A DNA stretch of 61,786 nt from Acidimicrobiales bacterium (GCA_030740795.1 JASLWO010000054.1:1-61786); one strand, 5' to 3'. Counted from the first letter of the stretch, positions 8,414 to 18,424 are shown. Notes: generated by a model from the letters alone, not told the origin. Translations and numbers: made by a program.

Positions 8414-10603
8414 ATGCATCGGAAACAAAAATGGATAACTGGTGGTATTGGTGCAATAGCCCTGTTAATAGTCGGCCTCTTTGTTTGGCCGGGTACTAGC
8501 GGGAATGGAAATTCCGCCTCAGAGCTAAATAGTGGTCCGACATATGTTGTTGCCCCAGTTGAACGAAGAACGTTAACTGATGAAATCACTGTCCGTGGTG
8601 AAATCCGAAGAGATCAACTCCAAAGGATAACTTCAGGAGTAGATGGACAAGTGAGTTCTGTCCTTGTAGACGATGGCGACACAATTAACCCAGGTGACAT
8701 TCTCTATGCAATTGACGGTCGAGCCGCTGTTGCAGTTATTGGTGATTTCTCTTTCTTCCGCCAGTTAGATGTCGGTTCAGATGGTCCAGATGTCCTACAA
8801 CTCGAAACGATCCTTTCTTCAAATGGTTACGATGTCGGAACCGTTGACCAGCTTTACACCGAGGAAACACGGTCCGGGCTCCGCGAATGGCAAATTAGCC
8901 GCGGGTACGGGGGAGCTAGACCAGAACCAGATGAAAATATCATAGTTTCTCTTAGCGCAAATTCTGCCGGATACAACGTCGGAGCAAAAAATACGGTGGC
9001 TATCGAACTTCAGCCCAGCGTTCCCGACTTGGAATTAACTTCTGCTGGCGGGAACGGGCACACTCAAAATGCCCTCTACGTTGAGTCAAGGAGCCTTAGA
9101 TCGTCTTTCAGCCCAGCTGTTTTTGCTTTCCAAGCTAATAGGCCAGTTATTGAAGTTACCGTCAACCCGGGATCTGTTGTTGAAGGTGAAACCGCTACTT
9201 TCACGTTTACTTCAGACATTGCGATGCCTTCCGATACTGTGATTGACTATGTGGTTTCGGGTTCTGCTACCGGCGAAGATGACTACAATGATGACCCGTT
9301 GGATGGGTCGTTTATTTTTCCAGCTGGTACTCAATCATTTGATTTATCGGTAGTGACATTAACTGATGATGAGATTGAGAGCGAAGAGGACATCATAATT
9401 GAGGTTGGGGATGGTTTCGGTTTCGGTGAGAATCTCCCCTACGTTCCCGGGGCGTTACGCGAAGCAAAGTTGGCAATCACTAGCCCTGCAGGTGACGTAC
9501 AAACCTTAGAAGTTAGATCAACTACTGTTGCCACATCTGAAGGAGGAGACCTTACTTTTGAATTTGAGACTGACCTGATCAGCAATGAAGAAACTACAAT
9601 CACTTTTTCAGTTTGGGGAACGGCTACAAGCGGGTCGGACTTTTTAGCTGAAGATCTAGAAATTGATCTTCCTGCAAATGCTGAAACCGTTACGCTCACA
9701 TTCCAAACCCGAGATGACAAGTTAGTAGAAGCAGACGAAACACTTTGGGTCACCATCTTATCTAACCCTAATGAAAGTTACGTGCTCGGATCCGCTAAAT
9801 CAGCTTCGGGAATTATTGAATCGAATGACCTCCCAGAACTAACGATTGAAGGAGGCGGGGATGTCAGTGAAGGTGGAAATGCCCAATTCATCATAAGGGC
9901 AGATCAGGCAGTCGTTGAAGACACCTCCATCAATTACCGATTGACTGGAAGCGCTTCGGCTGGATCTGACTATAAGGAATTACCTGGGACGGTAATTATG
10001 CTTGCAGGCCAAAGCGAAGTAACCGTCCAGATTGAAACAATAGACGACGACGTGGTGTTCCTCCCTGGGGATATGGTTGTGGCCTCTTGGCCGGCACGGA
10101 TAGGAACTGTTTCAGTGGATGATGGAGAATTCATACTTCTGGGACAACAAGTACTTACCTTAACAGAACCCGATTTCACGATTACTTTGACCTTGAATCC
10201 TACAGACCGAGGAAACCTTGAAGTAGGTATGGCAGTTGAAGTAGAGCTACAAGCCAGTGATCAGGAGGCTGTACCGGGCGTAATACTTGAACTTGATGAA
10301 ACAGCGACAGTGAGCAGTGATGGGTCTGAGAGATATGAAGGCGTAATACAGACCTTTGACGAACTTGATGCAGTTGATGGTGCAAACGTAAATGTAGATG
10401 TCACTCGCGAAGAAAAAATCGATGTTATAACTGTTCCTGTTGCAGCAGTCCTACAAGACGGGCAGGGAAATGACGTGGTCAGAGTAGTCCTAACCGATGG
10501 AACGACACGACAAGTTCAAGTCAAGGTGGGACTTTCCGAAGGTGCATTTGTGGAAATCACCGAAGGGTTAACTGGAGATGAACTGGTTTTGGTGGAAACC
10601 TAA
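8414..10603 (+). CDS. HlyD/MacA-like adaptor with peptidoglycan-binding and Calx-beta domains
   Basis: 729 residues. One N-terminal membrane anchor (about 8-26) is followed by a lipoyl-like half-motif (VDGQVSSVLVDDGDTINPGD, 76-95). Residues 122-165 resemble a PG_binding_1 domain (VLQLETILSSNGYDVG). Three Calx-beta-like repeats follow at about 244-357, 362-472 and 473-545, each with SEGG/VEGE and SGSATxxDDY or SGSDF elements. The C-terminus (550-729) returns to the HlyD fold (VITVPVAAVLQDG, TDGTTRQVQVKVG). In family terms it is the periplasmic adaptor of a MacB-type pump. In a cell without an outer membrane it would instead reach into the wall. The TAATG at its end overlaps the ATPase start. 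Confidence 0.82.
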   Translation: MHRKQKWITGGIGAIALLIVGLFVWPGTSGNGNSASELNSGPTYVVAPVERRTLTDEITVRGEIRRDQLQRITSGVDGQVSSVLVDDGDTINPGDILYAIDGRAAVAVIGDFSFFRQLDVGSDGPDVLQLETILSSNGYDVGTVDQLYTEETRSGLREWQISRGYGGARPEPDENIIVSLSANSAGYNVGAKNTVAIELQPSVPDLELTSAGGNGHTQNALYVESRSLRSSFSPAVFAFQANRPVIEVTVNPGSVVEGETATFTFTSDIAMPSDTVIDYVVSGSATGEDDYNDDPLDGSFIFPAGTQSFDLSVVTLTDDEIESEEDIIIEVGDGFGFGENLPYVPGALREAKLAITSPAGDVQTLEVRSTTVATSEGGDLTFEFETDLISNEETTITFSVWGTATSGSDFLAEDLEIDLPANAETVTLTFQTRDDKLVEADETLWVTILSNPNESYVLGSAKSASGIIESNDLPELTIEGGGDVSEGGNAQFIIRADQAVVEDTSINYRLTGSASAGSDYKELPGTVIMLAGQSEVTVQIETIDDDVVFLPGDMVVASWPARIGTVSVDDGEFILLGQQVLTLTEPDFTITLTLNPTDRGNLEVGMAVEVELQASDQEAVPGVILELDETATVSSDGSERYEGVIQTFDELDAVDGANVNVDVTREEKIDVITVPVAAVLQDGQGNDVVRVVLTDGTTRQVQVKVGLSEGAFVEITEGLTGDELVLVET

Positions 10604-11394
10604 TGGCTTCGACTGGGTTACAGCATTCCAACCCGGCAGGTTCCCGTAAAGCACAACTCTTCCAACTGCGAGACGTGTATAGAATCTACGGAGAGGAACC
10701 GGTTGCTGTCCATGCCTTAGATGGTGTTTCTTTAGATATTCACGCCGGAGACTTTATGGCCATCATTGGCCCCTCCGGCTCGGGGAAATCAACGCTCTTA
10801 GGACTTCTCGGCTGCCTAGATCTGCCTTCTAAAGGATCAATTAAAGTGGGTCCAACTGAAATAACGGATCTAGATGATGGCGAACGGTCAAAATTGCGTG
10901 GTAATTCCATTGGGTTCGTCTTCCAACAGTTTCATTTGATACCTCACCTTACGGCATTAGGAAATGTCGCAACCGCTCTTTTGTACCGCGACCTCACTAA
11001 AAGCGAAATTCACCAGCGTGCCTTAGAGGCTCTAAGCATGGTTGGCTTGGCGGAACGCCATGACCACCGCCCAGTCCAAATGTCCGGTGGGGAACAGCAA
11101 CGTGTTGCGATCGCTAGGGCAATAGTTACTGAACCGCTCATGATTCTTGCCGACGAACCGACAGGGGCTCTAGATACGAAAACAGCAAAAATTGTTCTGG
11201 ATATATTCAAAAATCTCCAAGACGAAAATAGGGCAGTTGTTCTAGTAACACATGACCTAGAAATAGCAGAACAAATGGATCGAGTTGTTTCTATGAGAGA
11301 TGGGAAAATTATCGCAGATGACCTCCGTAGTGAACGAACGGATGCTCTAGAAGATCGATTTTGGGAATCCGCTAGCGGTTCCAAATTAGAATAG
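10603..11394 (+). CDS. ABC transporter ATPase, MacB/LolD family
   Basis: 263 residues. Walker A GPSGSGKST, Q-loop FQQFHLIPHLTA, signature MSGGEQQRVAIARA, Walker B LMILADEPTGALD and the switch HD (VTHDLE) are all complete. Closest pattern is the MacB/LolD/FtsE group that partners FtsX-like permeases. Its ATG overlaps the adaptor stop (TAATG), and 2 bp separate it from the permease. It would energise export or mechanotransmission by the permease at 11397. Confidence 0.93.
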   Translation: MASTGLQHSNPAGSRKAQLFQLRDVYRIYGEEPVAVHALDGVSLDIHAGDFMAIIGPSGSGKSTLLGLLGCLDLPSKGSIKVGPTEITDLDDGERSKLRGNSIGFVFQQFHLIPHLTALGNVATALLYRDLTKSEIHQRALEALSMVGLAERHDHRPVQMSGGEQQRVAIARAIVTEPLMILADEPTGALDTKTAKIVLDIFKNLQDENRAVVLVTHDLEIAEQMDRVVSMRDGKIIADDLRSERTDALEDRFWESASGSKLE

Positions 11395-11396
11395 TT

Positions 11397-12584
11397 ATGA
11401 ATTGGTTCCGTGAAATTCTCAGTGTCGCTATTAGCGGTTTAACCGCTAGAAAAATTCGGACGTTATTAATAATGCTTGGTCCTGTCTTAGGTGCCGCTGG
11501 AATTGTTGCGGCCGTCGGTCTAAACGAATCTGCAAAGGGGGATGTGCGCCAAACTTTAGAAAGACTTGGAACGAACCTGATTGTGGCTTCCGCTGATGGA
11601 ACATTCTCAGGCGGGGAAGCCCCCACTCTTCCTGAAGATGCTGTGGATCGCGCTAAAAACGTATCGACTGTTGATCGCGTCGCCGGTATTACTGAAATCG
11701 GCAGCCTTACCGTCTTACCATCTCAGGGAGGGCGAGATTTTTTTAGAACAATTCCTGTCCCGGTCTTAACCAGTGACCAAAATCTTCTAGAGGTTCTAGA
11801 TGCACGCATGCTTCATGGCCGTTTCATCAACGGCGCCGATGAAAGAAACCAATTTCGAAGCGCTGTTATAGGCCATGACCTAGCTAGCGACTATCAATAT
11901 CTGCCCGGCGAAATTAGAACAATAGACGTTAACGGCGAAACCTATGGCGTCGTTGGAGTTATAGAAAACGTTGACCTTGTCCCGAAACTGGATACAGCCG
12001 TGATCATTCCCAAATCTTCTGCTGAAGAAGATTTTGATGTTGAACAGAAACCTACAACGCTCTATGTCAGGGCTACTGAGGGAAACGTTGACTCTACAGC
12101 TGATGCTTTGCCTATAGCTATTAACCTAGGCGGTAACGAGGGTGTAACTGTCGCTGTTCCATCTGATTTACTTGAAGCACAGGGAGCTGTTGACACGACA
12201 CTGAGAAATATTCTCTTCTTAATGGGCGGATTGGCACTCTTAGTAGGCGGGGTCGGAATAGCTAATGTTATGTCCATTTCAGTGATACAGCGTTCAGGTG
12301 AGATAGGGATCCGCCGCGCTCTTGGGCATACGAAAATGACAATAGCCATGCAGTTCGTACTTGAGGCATTATTCGTTGGTGTTCTAGGAGGGATCGCCGG
12401 AGTTCTAGCTGGAGTGGGAGTTATATATCTTGTTTCTTCGATCCTTGGATGGATAGCGACATTAAACATTCCGCTTTTCTTAGTCGCTGGAGGAATGGCT
12501 TTAATTGTCTCAGTCATCGCTGGTTTATACCCTGCATGGAAAGCAGCTCGTCTGGAGCCACTTGAAACACTGCGTTTAGGCTAG
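11397..12584 (+). CDS. ABC transporter permease, MacB/FtsX family
   Basis: 395 residues with the MacB layout. A first membrane helix lies near residues 15-40 (RKIRTLLIMLGPVLGAAGIVAAVG), a large extracytoplasmic MacB_PCD domain spans about 45-265, and three C-terminal helices span about 275-385. SVIQRSGEIGIRRALGHTK is the conserved cytoplasmic FtsX coupling loop. It forms the lipoprotein-adaptor-ATPase-permease operon. Such pumps export peptides, lipids or antibiotics. The cargo is not evident here. Confidence 0.93.
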   Translation: MNWFREILSVAISGLTARKIRTLLIMLGPVLGAAGIVAAVGLNESAKGDVRQTLERLGTNLIVASADGTFSGGEAPTLPEDAVDRAKNVSTVDRVAGITEIGSLTVLPSQGGRDFFRTIPVPVLTSDQNLLEVLDARMLHGRFINGADERNQFRSAVIGHDLASDYQYLPGEIRTIDVNGETYGVVGVIENVDLVPKLDTAVIIPKSSAEEDFDVEQKPTTLYVRATEGNVDSTADALPIAINLGGNEGVTVAVPSDLLEAQGAVDTTLRNILFLMGGLALLVGGVGIANVMSISVIQRSGEIGIRRALGHTKMTIAMQFVLEALFVGVLGGIAGVLAGVGVIYLVSSILGWIATLNIPLFLVAGGMALIVSVIAGLYPAWKAARLEPLETLRLG

Positions 12585-12593
12585 CGACTTTGG

Positions 12594-14909
12594 TTACTCA
12601 TACTTAGTTCCTGCAGCGCGAAGAACATCAATCCATTTAGATCCAGCGAATTCAGTTAAATCACCGGGACGGTAACACACGGTTTCAATTTTCCCATTAA
12701 ATGGGAAAGGGCCATAGGTTTCATAGATTCTCCAATTAACTGGGGATTTCCGGTCAATTCCAATATCGATTCCTTGAAATGGTGACATTGCAAGCAACGC
12801 CAATAAGTTTTCTTTTCCTGCTACGAGCGTTCCATTAAGATAAATCTCGATATTCCAATACAAAAAATCTGGTGGCGATACCTTCAAGAGAGCTGAACAA
12901 TGTCCTTCTGGTACTCCGCCACAATTAATCTCTGTTATCTCTCCATAGCCATTATGACTAAAGAGTAGTTCCCCATTCTCTATTGCCAGCGAGTACCCGC
13001 CACCTTGATCACCGTGAGCAAAAAGCGTCCCCTTATCCCCTTCCTCAAAGACAAATGACGCTTCAACTTCCCAGTTCCTGAAACTAATAAGTTGTTGCGA
13101 TTTCCACCGTTCAACTGTTGGCGTTCCAGGGTAAAGAACCATTTCCTGAACTAGGTCTTGTTCCCAAGGGGGGCGCAAAATATTCTTGACATTGTTTCCT
13201 TCATCTAATGGAAAGACTTGGTTATTCCAAGCAGCTTGTTCCCATTTCTCTTCAAGTTCCTTAACTTTTTCTGGGAACTCCCCTGATACATCATTGATTT
13301 CTGTCGGATCATCATCTAGGTGATGGAGTTCCCATTTTTCTTCAGAGAATGGGGTTTCGAGTTTACGAATTGTTGATGCAGACCATCCTTCATGATAGAA
13401 ACCACGATGCCCAATCATTTCGTAATACTGTTCCGTGTGAGTTGAAGCTGCCTCGGGTTTGTTAAGAGATTCACTGAAACTAGTACCTGCAGGTTTTGGA
13501 AGTTCCTCCCCTTCTTTTTCCGTGGGAACTTCGATGCCAACTAAATCGCAAATTGTTGGCAGAAGGTCAGTTACATGCTGATATTGCGATCTAAGAGGGT
13601 TATCCGCCAATAATTTTTTCTGCCAAGAAATTATGAATGGAACTTGTTGCCCACCTTGATGCGTGTTGGTCTTATACAGTCTGAATGGTGTGTTGGATGT
13701 CATAGCCCACCCCATTGGGTAATGAGCCAAAGCTCTTGGACCTCCTAAGAGGTCAAGGCGGTCATGATCAATGTCGGTACTTTCTAAATCGGTATGCCCA
13801 GTGAAAGCCAACAGTGTTCGGAAGTAGGCTGATGTGCCTAATTCTTGACCCTCTCGCGAACCACCATTATCAGAGGTGAAAATAACAATTGTGTTTTCCC
13901 ACTCCCCCATTTCTTCTAAACCATCACGTAATCTCTTAAAATTTTGATCAACATTATCAACCATGCCAGCAAAAATTTCTTGATACCTAGCAAACAATTC
14001 TTTTTCTTTAGGCGTTAATTCATCCCAAGCCTTTACTGCATGTCCTTCTTCATGATTGCGTTCAGGAAGTTCTGCATGCGGTGGGATCACTCCGATTTCC
14101 TTTTGCTTTTTAAATCGTTGCTCTCTAATTTGATCCCATCCGGCTTCATATTTCCCACGATACTTCTCTATGTCTTTTTCTTTTGCCTGAAGCGGGGCGT
14201 GCACCGCCCCATGAGCAAAATACATAAACCACGGTTTCAGAGGATTAGAACTTCTAAGTTCCCTTACCATTTTTAATGCTTGATCAGTTAAGTCGTCTGT
14301 GAAGTAATAATCCTCAGGGTAAGTATCAATATCCAATGCGTGATTATCTTCGTACAGTCGATGAGGTTGATGGAAGTTAGTAAATCCTCCCAGAATCCCG
14401 TAGAAACGTTCAAATCCTTTTTGCAAAGGCCAGCTGTGTTTCGGTCCGGCTTCAGAAAGTTGAGAATCTTTACATAGGTGCCATTTGCCGACCATTAAAC
14501 TCGCCCACCCATTCGCTTGGAACAGATCCCCCATCGTGACTGCATTCTCTCGCAGTTCCATTGCGTATCCAGGAAATCCAGGATCAAAATGGGCGACATG
14601 GCCCATGCCAGCCATATGGGAATTTAGCCCAGTCAACAATGATGCTCTAGTGGGTGAGCACATCGGATTTACGTGGAAATTCGTGTACCGAATTCCCTCA
14701 GCTGCGAGCGCATCAATACTAGGTGTCTCAATTTCTGAACCGAAACATCCAAGATCAGAAAAACCGAGATCATCAACGAGCATGACCAGCACGTTCGGTG
14801 AATCTACAGATGCTGTCGGAGGTTTCGGCCAATCGGGTTCAGATGTTGAAAAGATTCTCCCCACCTTCCCAGCGAAACCACCGTATGGCTCATTTATTCT
14901 TTTTCCCAT
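12594..14909 (-). CDS. Sulfatase (arylsulfatase type)
   Basis: 771 residues. The sulfatase metal site starts at VLVMLVDDLGFSD (D46, D47). The formylglycine motif C-x-P-x-R is CSPTR with C84, the residue oxidised to formylglycine in active type I sulfatases. MVGKWHL, FTSDNGG and the C-terminal alpha/beta sulfatase sub-domain are present. After about residue 560 an extra beta-rich C-terminal domain follows, as in long atsA-type enzymes. No export signal is obvious. No formylglycine-generating enzyme gene is in the window, so maturation must be encoded elsewhere. Likely role is release of sulfate from organic sulfate esters. The stop codon lies 10 bp from the convergent permease gene. Confidence 0.93.
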   Translation of the reverse strand: MGKRINEPYGGFAGKVGRIFSTSEPDWPKPPTASVDSPNVLVMLVDDLGFSDLGCFGSEIETPSIDALAAEGIRYTNFHVNPMCSPTRASLLTGLNSHMAGMGHVAHFDPGFPGYAMELRENAVTMGDLFQANGWASLMVGKWHLCKDSQLSEAGPKHSWPLQKGFERFYGILGGFTNFHQPHRLYEDNHALDIDTYPEDYYFTDDLTDQALKMVRELRSSNPLKPWFMYFAHGAVHAPLQAKEKDIEKYRGKYEAGWDQIREQRFKKQKEIGVIPPHAELPERNHEEGHAVKAWDELTPKEKELFARYQEIFAGMVDNVDQNFKRLRDGLEEMGEWENTIVIFTSDNGGSREGQELGTSAYFRTLLAFTGHTDLESTDIDHDRLDLLGGPRALAHYPMGWAMTSNTPFRLYKTNTHQGGQQVPFIISWQKKLLADNPLRSQYQHVTDLLPTICDLVGIEVPTEKEGEELPKPAGTSFSESLNKPEAASTHTEQYYEMIGHRGFYHEGWSASTIRKLETPFSEEKWELHHLDDDPTEINDVSGEFPEKVKELEEKWEQAAWNNQVFPLDEGNNVKNILRPPWEQDLVQEMVLYPGTPTVERWKSQQLISFRNWEVEASFVFEEGDKGTLFAHGDQGGGYSLAIENGELLFSHNGYGEITEINCGGVPEGHCSALLKVSPPDFLYWNIEIYLNGTLVAGKENLLALLAMSPFQGIDIGIDRKSPVNWRIYETYGPFPFNGKIETVCYRPGDLTEFAGSKWIDVLRAAGTKYE

Positions 14910-15016
14910 TTATGATGCCTTTACACGCTTTGCCTGTGTCGTCATTCTGACACTGACCATTACCTAGATTAGTATCTGAAAGTAGCTCCTAGCTAGCGAA
15001 AGGCAGTTTTAAACAT

Positions 15017-16114
15017 ATGAGTAATTCAAAGTCGCAGAAAAGTTACCAAGATCTTCTCGCCACTCTGCAAGAAATTGATGACCGGTTTCTCAGTGACGAA
15101 TGGGCAATTAATTCCGAGCTGGATCGAGCTCTTGGATACCGATATGTAATGCATGTTTTGCAGAGTGCTTTAGTTAGCCATTTTGAAGGGGATCCAGATT
15201 GGCCTGAGTGGACAAGGATAGTTTCTCCCACCCGGAAATTCACTGGGGATAATTCGGACTCGATTTACTATGAGACACCTATTCGAGGAGATCGTGCGTA
15301 CCGAATTACCGGGAATTTAGCCGGTGCCGTTTATACCTCCTTCACTATTGAAGCAAACGCTGAAGATGGGAAGTACGCATCTAACAATGCTGGAGTTTTC
15401 AACGACGAAGATTTGGATGTTGATGCTGATGGAAATTATGAATTCGTCTTAGGAGGGTCTGAGGTAGGTGGGAATTGGATGGCTTTGCCTGAAGATGCGG
15501 GGAGGATAACCACTCGTCACTATTTTGAATGGCCCATACCCTGCGCTTCGGATCAGTCTTTGCATATTCCTTTGACTATTGAACCTTTGGGGAACCCTAA
15601 TCCAATACCACCGTGGGATGATACAAACGTTGAGAAAGCGATAAACAGGGTCGTGAACCACATTAAAGGGAAAACTTTGGAAGGTCCTAAGCCAGGTCAT
15701 GCCGCAACTCCTTCTTGGGTTGGGAAGGAGCCAAATTATTTCCCTACTCCGGAGATGCCAGGTGATTTAGCTTTCGCTGCAGTTGATGCTGCGTATTCAT
15801 TGGGGAGATTCTATTTAGAACCCGGTCAGGCTCTCGTAATGTCTGGGAGGTGGCCTGATTGCCGGTTCGGGAATGTGTGTATTTGGAATCGTTTCGGCCA
15901 AACGCTCGACTACCGCCATAGGAAAGTGTCTCTTAATAGGTCAAATACGGTTCTTCAAGACGATGGTTCGTTCCGAATTGTAGTTTCGCACAGCGATCCA
16001 TCTGAACCAAACTGGCTTAACACCGAAGGGTTAAACTCTGGATCAATTTTTTGGCGTTTCTTTCTCCCGAAGGGAGAGTTGTATCCGATAAGTGCCGAAG
16101 TCATTGATTTATAA
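15017..16114 (+). CDS. DUF1214-domain protein
   Basis: 365 residues, ATG after an A-rich leader. The C-terminal third (SGRWPDCRFGNVCIWNRF, and NWLNTEGLNSGSIFWRFFLP) matches the conserved pattern of DUF1214 proteins, which often occur with DUF1254 and have no firmly assigned biochemical role. No signal peptide or membrane segment is seen. It is divergent from the sulfatase with 107 bp between, and 48 bp precede the epoxide-hydrolase-like gene, so it may be co-expressed with that gene. I assign no function. Confidence 0.78.
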   Translation: MSNSKSQKSYQDLLATLQEIDDRFLSDEWAINSELDRALGYRYVMHVLQSALVSHFEGDPDWPEWTRIVSPTRKFTGDNSDSIYYETPIRGDRAYRITGNLAGAVYTSFTIEANAEDGKYASNNAGVFNDEDLDVDADGNYEFVLGGSEVGGNWMALPEDAGRITTRHYFEWPIPCASDQSLHIPLTIEPLGNPNPIPPWDDTNVEKAINRVVNHIKGKTLEGPKPGHAATPSWVGKEPNYFPTPEMPGDLAFAAVDAAYSLGRFYLEPGQALVMSGRWPDCRFGNVCIWNRFGQTLDYRHRKVSLNRSNTVLQDDGSFRIVVSHSDPSEPNWLNTEGLNSGSIFWRFFLPKGELYPISAEVIDL

Positions 16115-16162
16115 TTCACTACGAATAAGCGTTCTAAATCAATCTCAACTATCGTTTCTTCC

Positions 16163-16531
16163 ATGAGTCCTAAAGCTGGTGCAATTATCCGATCTTTTTG
16201 TGAAGCATGGTCCAATGGAGACCTAGATAAGATCATGGGATTCTTTGATGAGTCAGCCGTGTATCACAATATTCCTATGGAACCAGCTGAAGGTTTAGAG
16301 AATATTCGGACATTCATTGAAGGCTTTTTTGCTATGGCTACGTCAATCCACTTTGAGATCATTCACCAAGTAGTTGAAGGGGATGTAGTCATGAACGAGC
16401 GGGTGGATACGCTTGTAATGGGAGAAAACACTATTGAATTACCCGTAGCGGGAATCTTTGAGTTAGCGAATGGGAAAATCGTCAAATGGAGAGATTACTT
16501 TGACATGGGCCAACTTTCAGGCCAAGGCTAA
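16163..16531 (+). CDS. Limonene-1,2-epoxide hydrolase-like (NTF2 fold) protein
   Basis: 122 residues, a single NTF2-like domain. The residues of limonene-epoxide hydrolase are approximately retained: Tyr and Asn in YHNIP, Arg-x-Asp in NERVDTL, and a late Asp in WRDYFDMGQ. That makes hydrolase activity on an epoxide plausible; steroid isomerase or SnoaL-like activity are alternatives. A TATCGT box at 16150-16155 ends 7 nt before the ATG, suggesting a leaderless start. It is convergent with the amidohydrolase, one base between the two stops. Confidence 0.78.
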   Translation: MSPKAGAIIRSFCEAWSNGDLDKIMGFFDESAVYHNIPMEPAEGLENIRTFIEGFFAMATSIHFEIIHQVVEGDVVMNERVDTLVMGENTIELPVAGIFELANGKIVKWRDYFDMGQLSGQG

Positions 16532-16532
16532 A

Positions 16533-18284
16533 TTAGCTTCGCACCAAACGGCCTGGACGGTTCCCCGTATCGGAATCCATTTCGCGAGTCACTACGCCAT
16601 TACAAAGCGTAGCTACATAACCTCCAACTGGCTGCACTAAACGTTTTCCTCCTTGTGGAAGGTCGCTATGGACCGCAGGTGGAGAAACTGTAAGATTCTC
16701 ATGATCAATGACATTCACGTCAGCGCGTTTACCAACCTCTAACGTCCCTCTATCACCAAACCCGTACAAAAGAGCGTTTCTTGAAGTTTGTTTATTGACG
16801 AGGAATTCGATAGGGATCTTATCACCCTTCACTCGATCTCGAGCCCAAAAGCTAAGTTGCGTTGTTGGCATTGACCCGTCACAAATTAGCATAGCGTGGG
16901 CTCCTGCATCACTTAGCCCAGTAACAGTATCAGGATGGGTAAGCATCTCGCGTATGACTTCCATGGCTGCAGAAACATCCGCTGCAGCTAAACTAGCGAA
17001 TCTGGTTCCCTCGTCTTCCAATAAAAAGTCGTACATGCATTCAAGCGGTTCTCGACCTTCAATTACTGCCCTTGCTCCAATAGATTCAGATGGGTCAGGT
17101 TCATAATCTACTGGATCGCTGAGAGGGTAAAATCCCGGTGCGGCAACATTAAAGAGTCCATAAATATTTTCCATAGATCCAGGCTCATCAGGAGCTATAT
17201 CTGTTTCAGTCATCAACGCTTTTCTCACTTCTGGATCCCTCATGCGAATAGCTCGTTCAGCTAGGGGAAGGTTAGCCAGGTCACGTAAATACGTTGGCCT
17301 CCTCATAAATGCGTGGTAACCAGACAATCCAGTGAGAAAACCTATAGGTCTCGAAGAAACTTGTGGGAACAGTTGGGCCCCAGCTTCGTTTGCTTCAGTG
17401 TTCATCTGAAGAATCTCTCTCCATAAATTAGGATCAAAATCTGGGGATTGCACCAACGTAAATGTCGCAGGCCTACCGCTCTCTATGGAGAAACGACGCA
17501 TTAAGTTGTGTTCTTCTTGAGGCGTTGAACGTTCGATGCCACCAAGTTTTCCAACTGTGCCAGACGGGATCATTTGGAATACCCCCTTGCCGACTTTTTT
17601 CATACCTCTAGCAATAGCTAGTAACTCTTCATCGGGGGCATATGTCCCTGGGACAGGTTCTCCCCACAATGAACGGTGACCGCTCGTTCGATTTGTGCTA
17701 AACCCAAGGGCACCTGCTTCAATGGCTTCTGAAACAAGATCGGACATCAACGCCATATCACTCTCTGTAGCATCTTCATTGACACGACCACGCTCCCCCA
17801 TAGCGAAATAGCGCAAAGGACCATGGGCGATATGGGCTCCAACATCTAGTGAGAATTCACGTTCAGAAAGGTAATCAAGGTAGTCAGGGAATGTTTCCCA
17901 TTGCCCCCATTCCATTCCTTCATGGAGGGCTGTTCCGGGAATATCTTCAACGCCTTCCATTAATTCAATTAGTTCTGTTTCCGTTCCTGGGTTAACTGGA
18001 GCGAACCCAACCCCACAGTTCCCCATAATCACTGTCGTGACACCATTATGAGATGATGGTGAGATTTCAGTGTCCCAGCTGACCTGGCCATCGTAGTGGG
18101 TATGAAGATCTATCCAGCCTGGGGTTACAAGCGCCCCATCAGCGTCTATGACTCTCTTGGTTGAACCACCTATTCGTCCACCCACTTCAGCTATTTTCCC
18201 ATCTGAAATAGCTAAATCTCCAGTTTCTCCTAGATCGCCCAAACCATCTATTAATGTTCCTCCCTTTATGATGCAGTCAAACAC
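16533..18284 (-). CDS. Amidohydrolase, N-acyl-D-amino-acid deacylase family
   Basis: 583 residues, GTG start behind GGGGGAG. The N-terminus (DCIIKGGTLIDGLG) is the usual composite-domain start. WIDLHTHYDGQVSWD carries the first metal-binding His pair. GLSDAGAHAMLICDG and the C-terminal GTLEVGKRADVNVID are typical of D-aminoacylase/dihydroorotase-like amidohydrolases. The family hydrolyses N-acyl groups from D-amino acids, but many members have other amide or lactam substrates. It sits alone on the minus strand beside tRNA-Leu. Confidence 0.9.
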   Translation of the reverse strand: MFDCIIKGGTLIDGLGDLGETGDLAISDGKIAEVGGRIGGSTKRVIDADGALVTPGWIDLHTHYDGQVSWDTEISPSSHNGVTTVIMGNCGVGFAPVNPGTETELIELMEGVEDIPGTALHEGMEWGQWETFPDYLDYLSEREFSLDVGAHIAHGPLRYFAMGERGRVNEDATESDMALMSDLVSEAIEAGALGFSTNRTSGHRSLWGEPVPGTYAPDEELLAIARGMKKVGKGVFQMIPSGTVGKLGGIERSTPQEEHNLMRRFSIESGRPATFTLVQSPDFDPNLWREILQMNTEANEAGAQLFPQVSSRPIGFLTGLSGYHAFMRRPTYLRDLANLPLAERAIRMRDPEVRKALMTETDIAPDEPGSMENIYGLFNVAAPGFYPLSDPVDYEPDPSESIGARAVIEGREPLECMYDFLLEDEGTRFASLAAADVSAAMEVIREMLTHPDTVTGLSDAGAHAMLICDGSMPTTQLSFWARDRVKGDKIPIEFLVNKQTSRNALLYGFGDRGTLEVGKRADVNVIDHENLTVSPPAVHSDLPQGGKRLVQPVGGYVATLCNGVVTREMDSDTGNRPGRLVRS

Positions 18285-18337
18285 CAGATCTCCCCCTTGG
18301 TTTTATTTTTCTATAACTTCATTCAGCATAGCTGATG

Positions 18338-18424
18338 TGCCCGAGGTGGGACTCGAACCCACATGCCCCTGTTCGGAGCCGGGGGGTTTAAGCCCCCTGC
18401 GTCTGCCTATTCCGCCACTCGGGC
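18338..18424 (-). tRNA. tRNA-Leu (anticodon UAA)
   Basis: Reading the minus strand gives an acceptor stem GCCCGAG/CTCGGGC, a D-arm, an anticodon stem GGGGG/CCCCC enclosing the loop CTTAAAC (anticodon TAA), a variable arm as expected for a class II tRNA, and a T-arm GTGGG-TTCGAGT-CCCAC. Length is 87 nt with discriminator A. CCA is not encoded. Confidence 0.96.
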
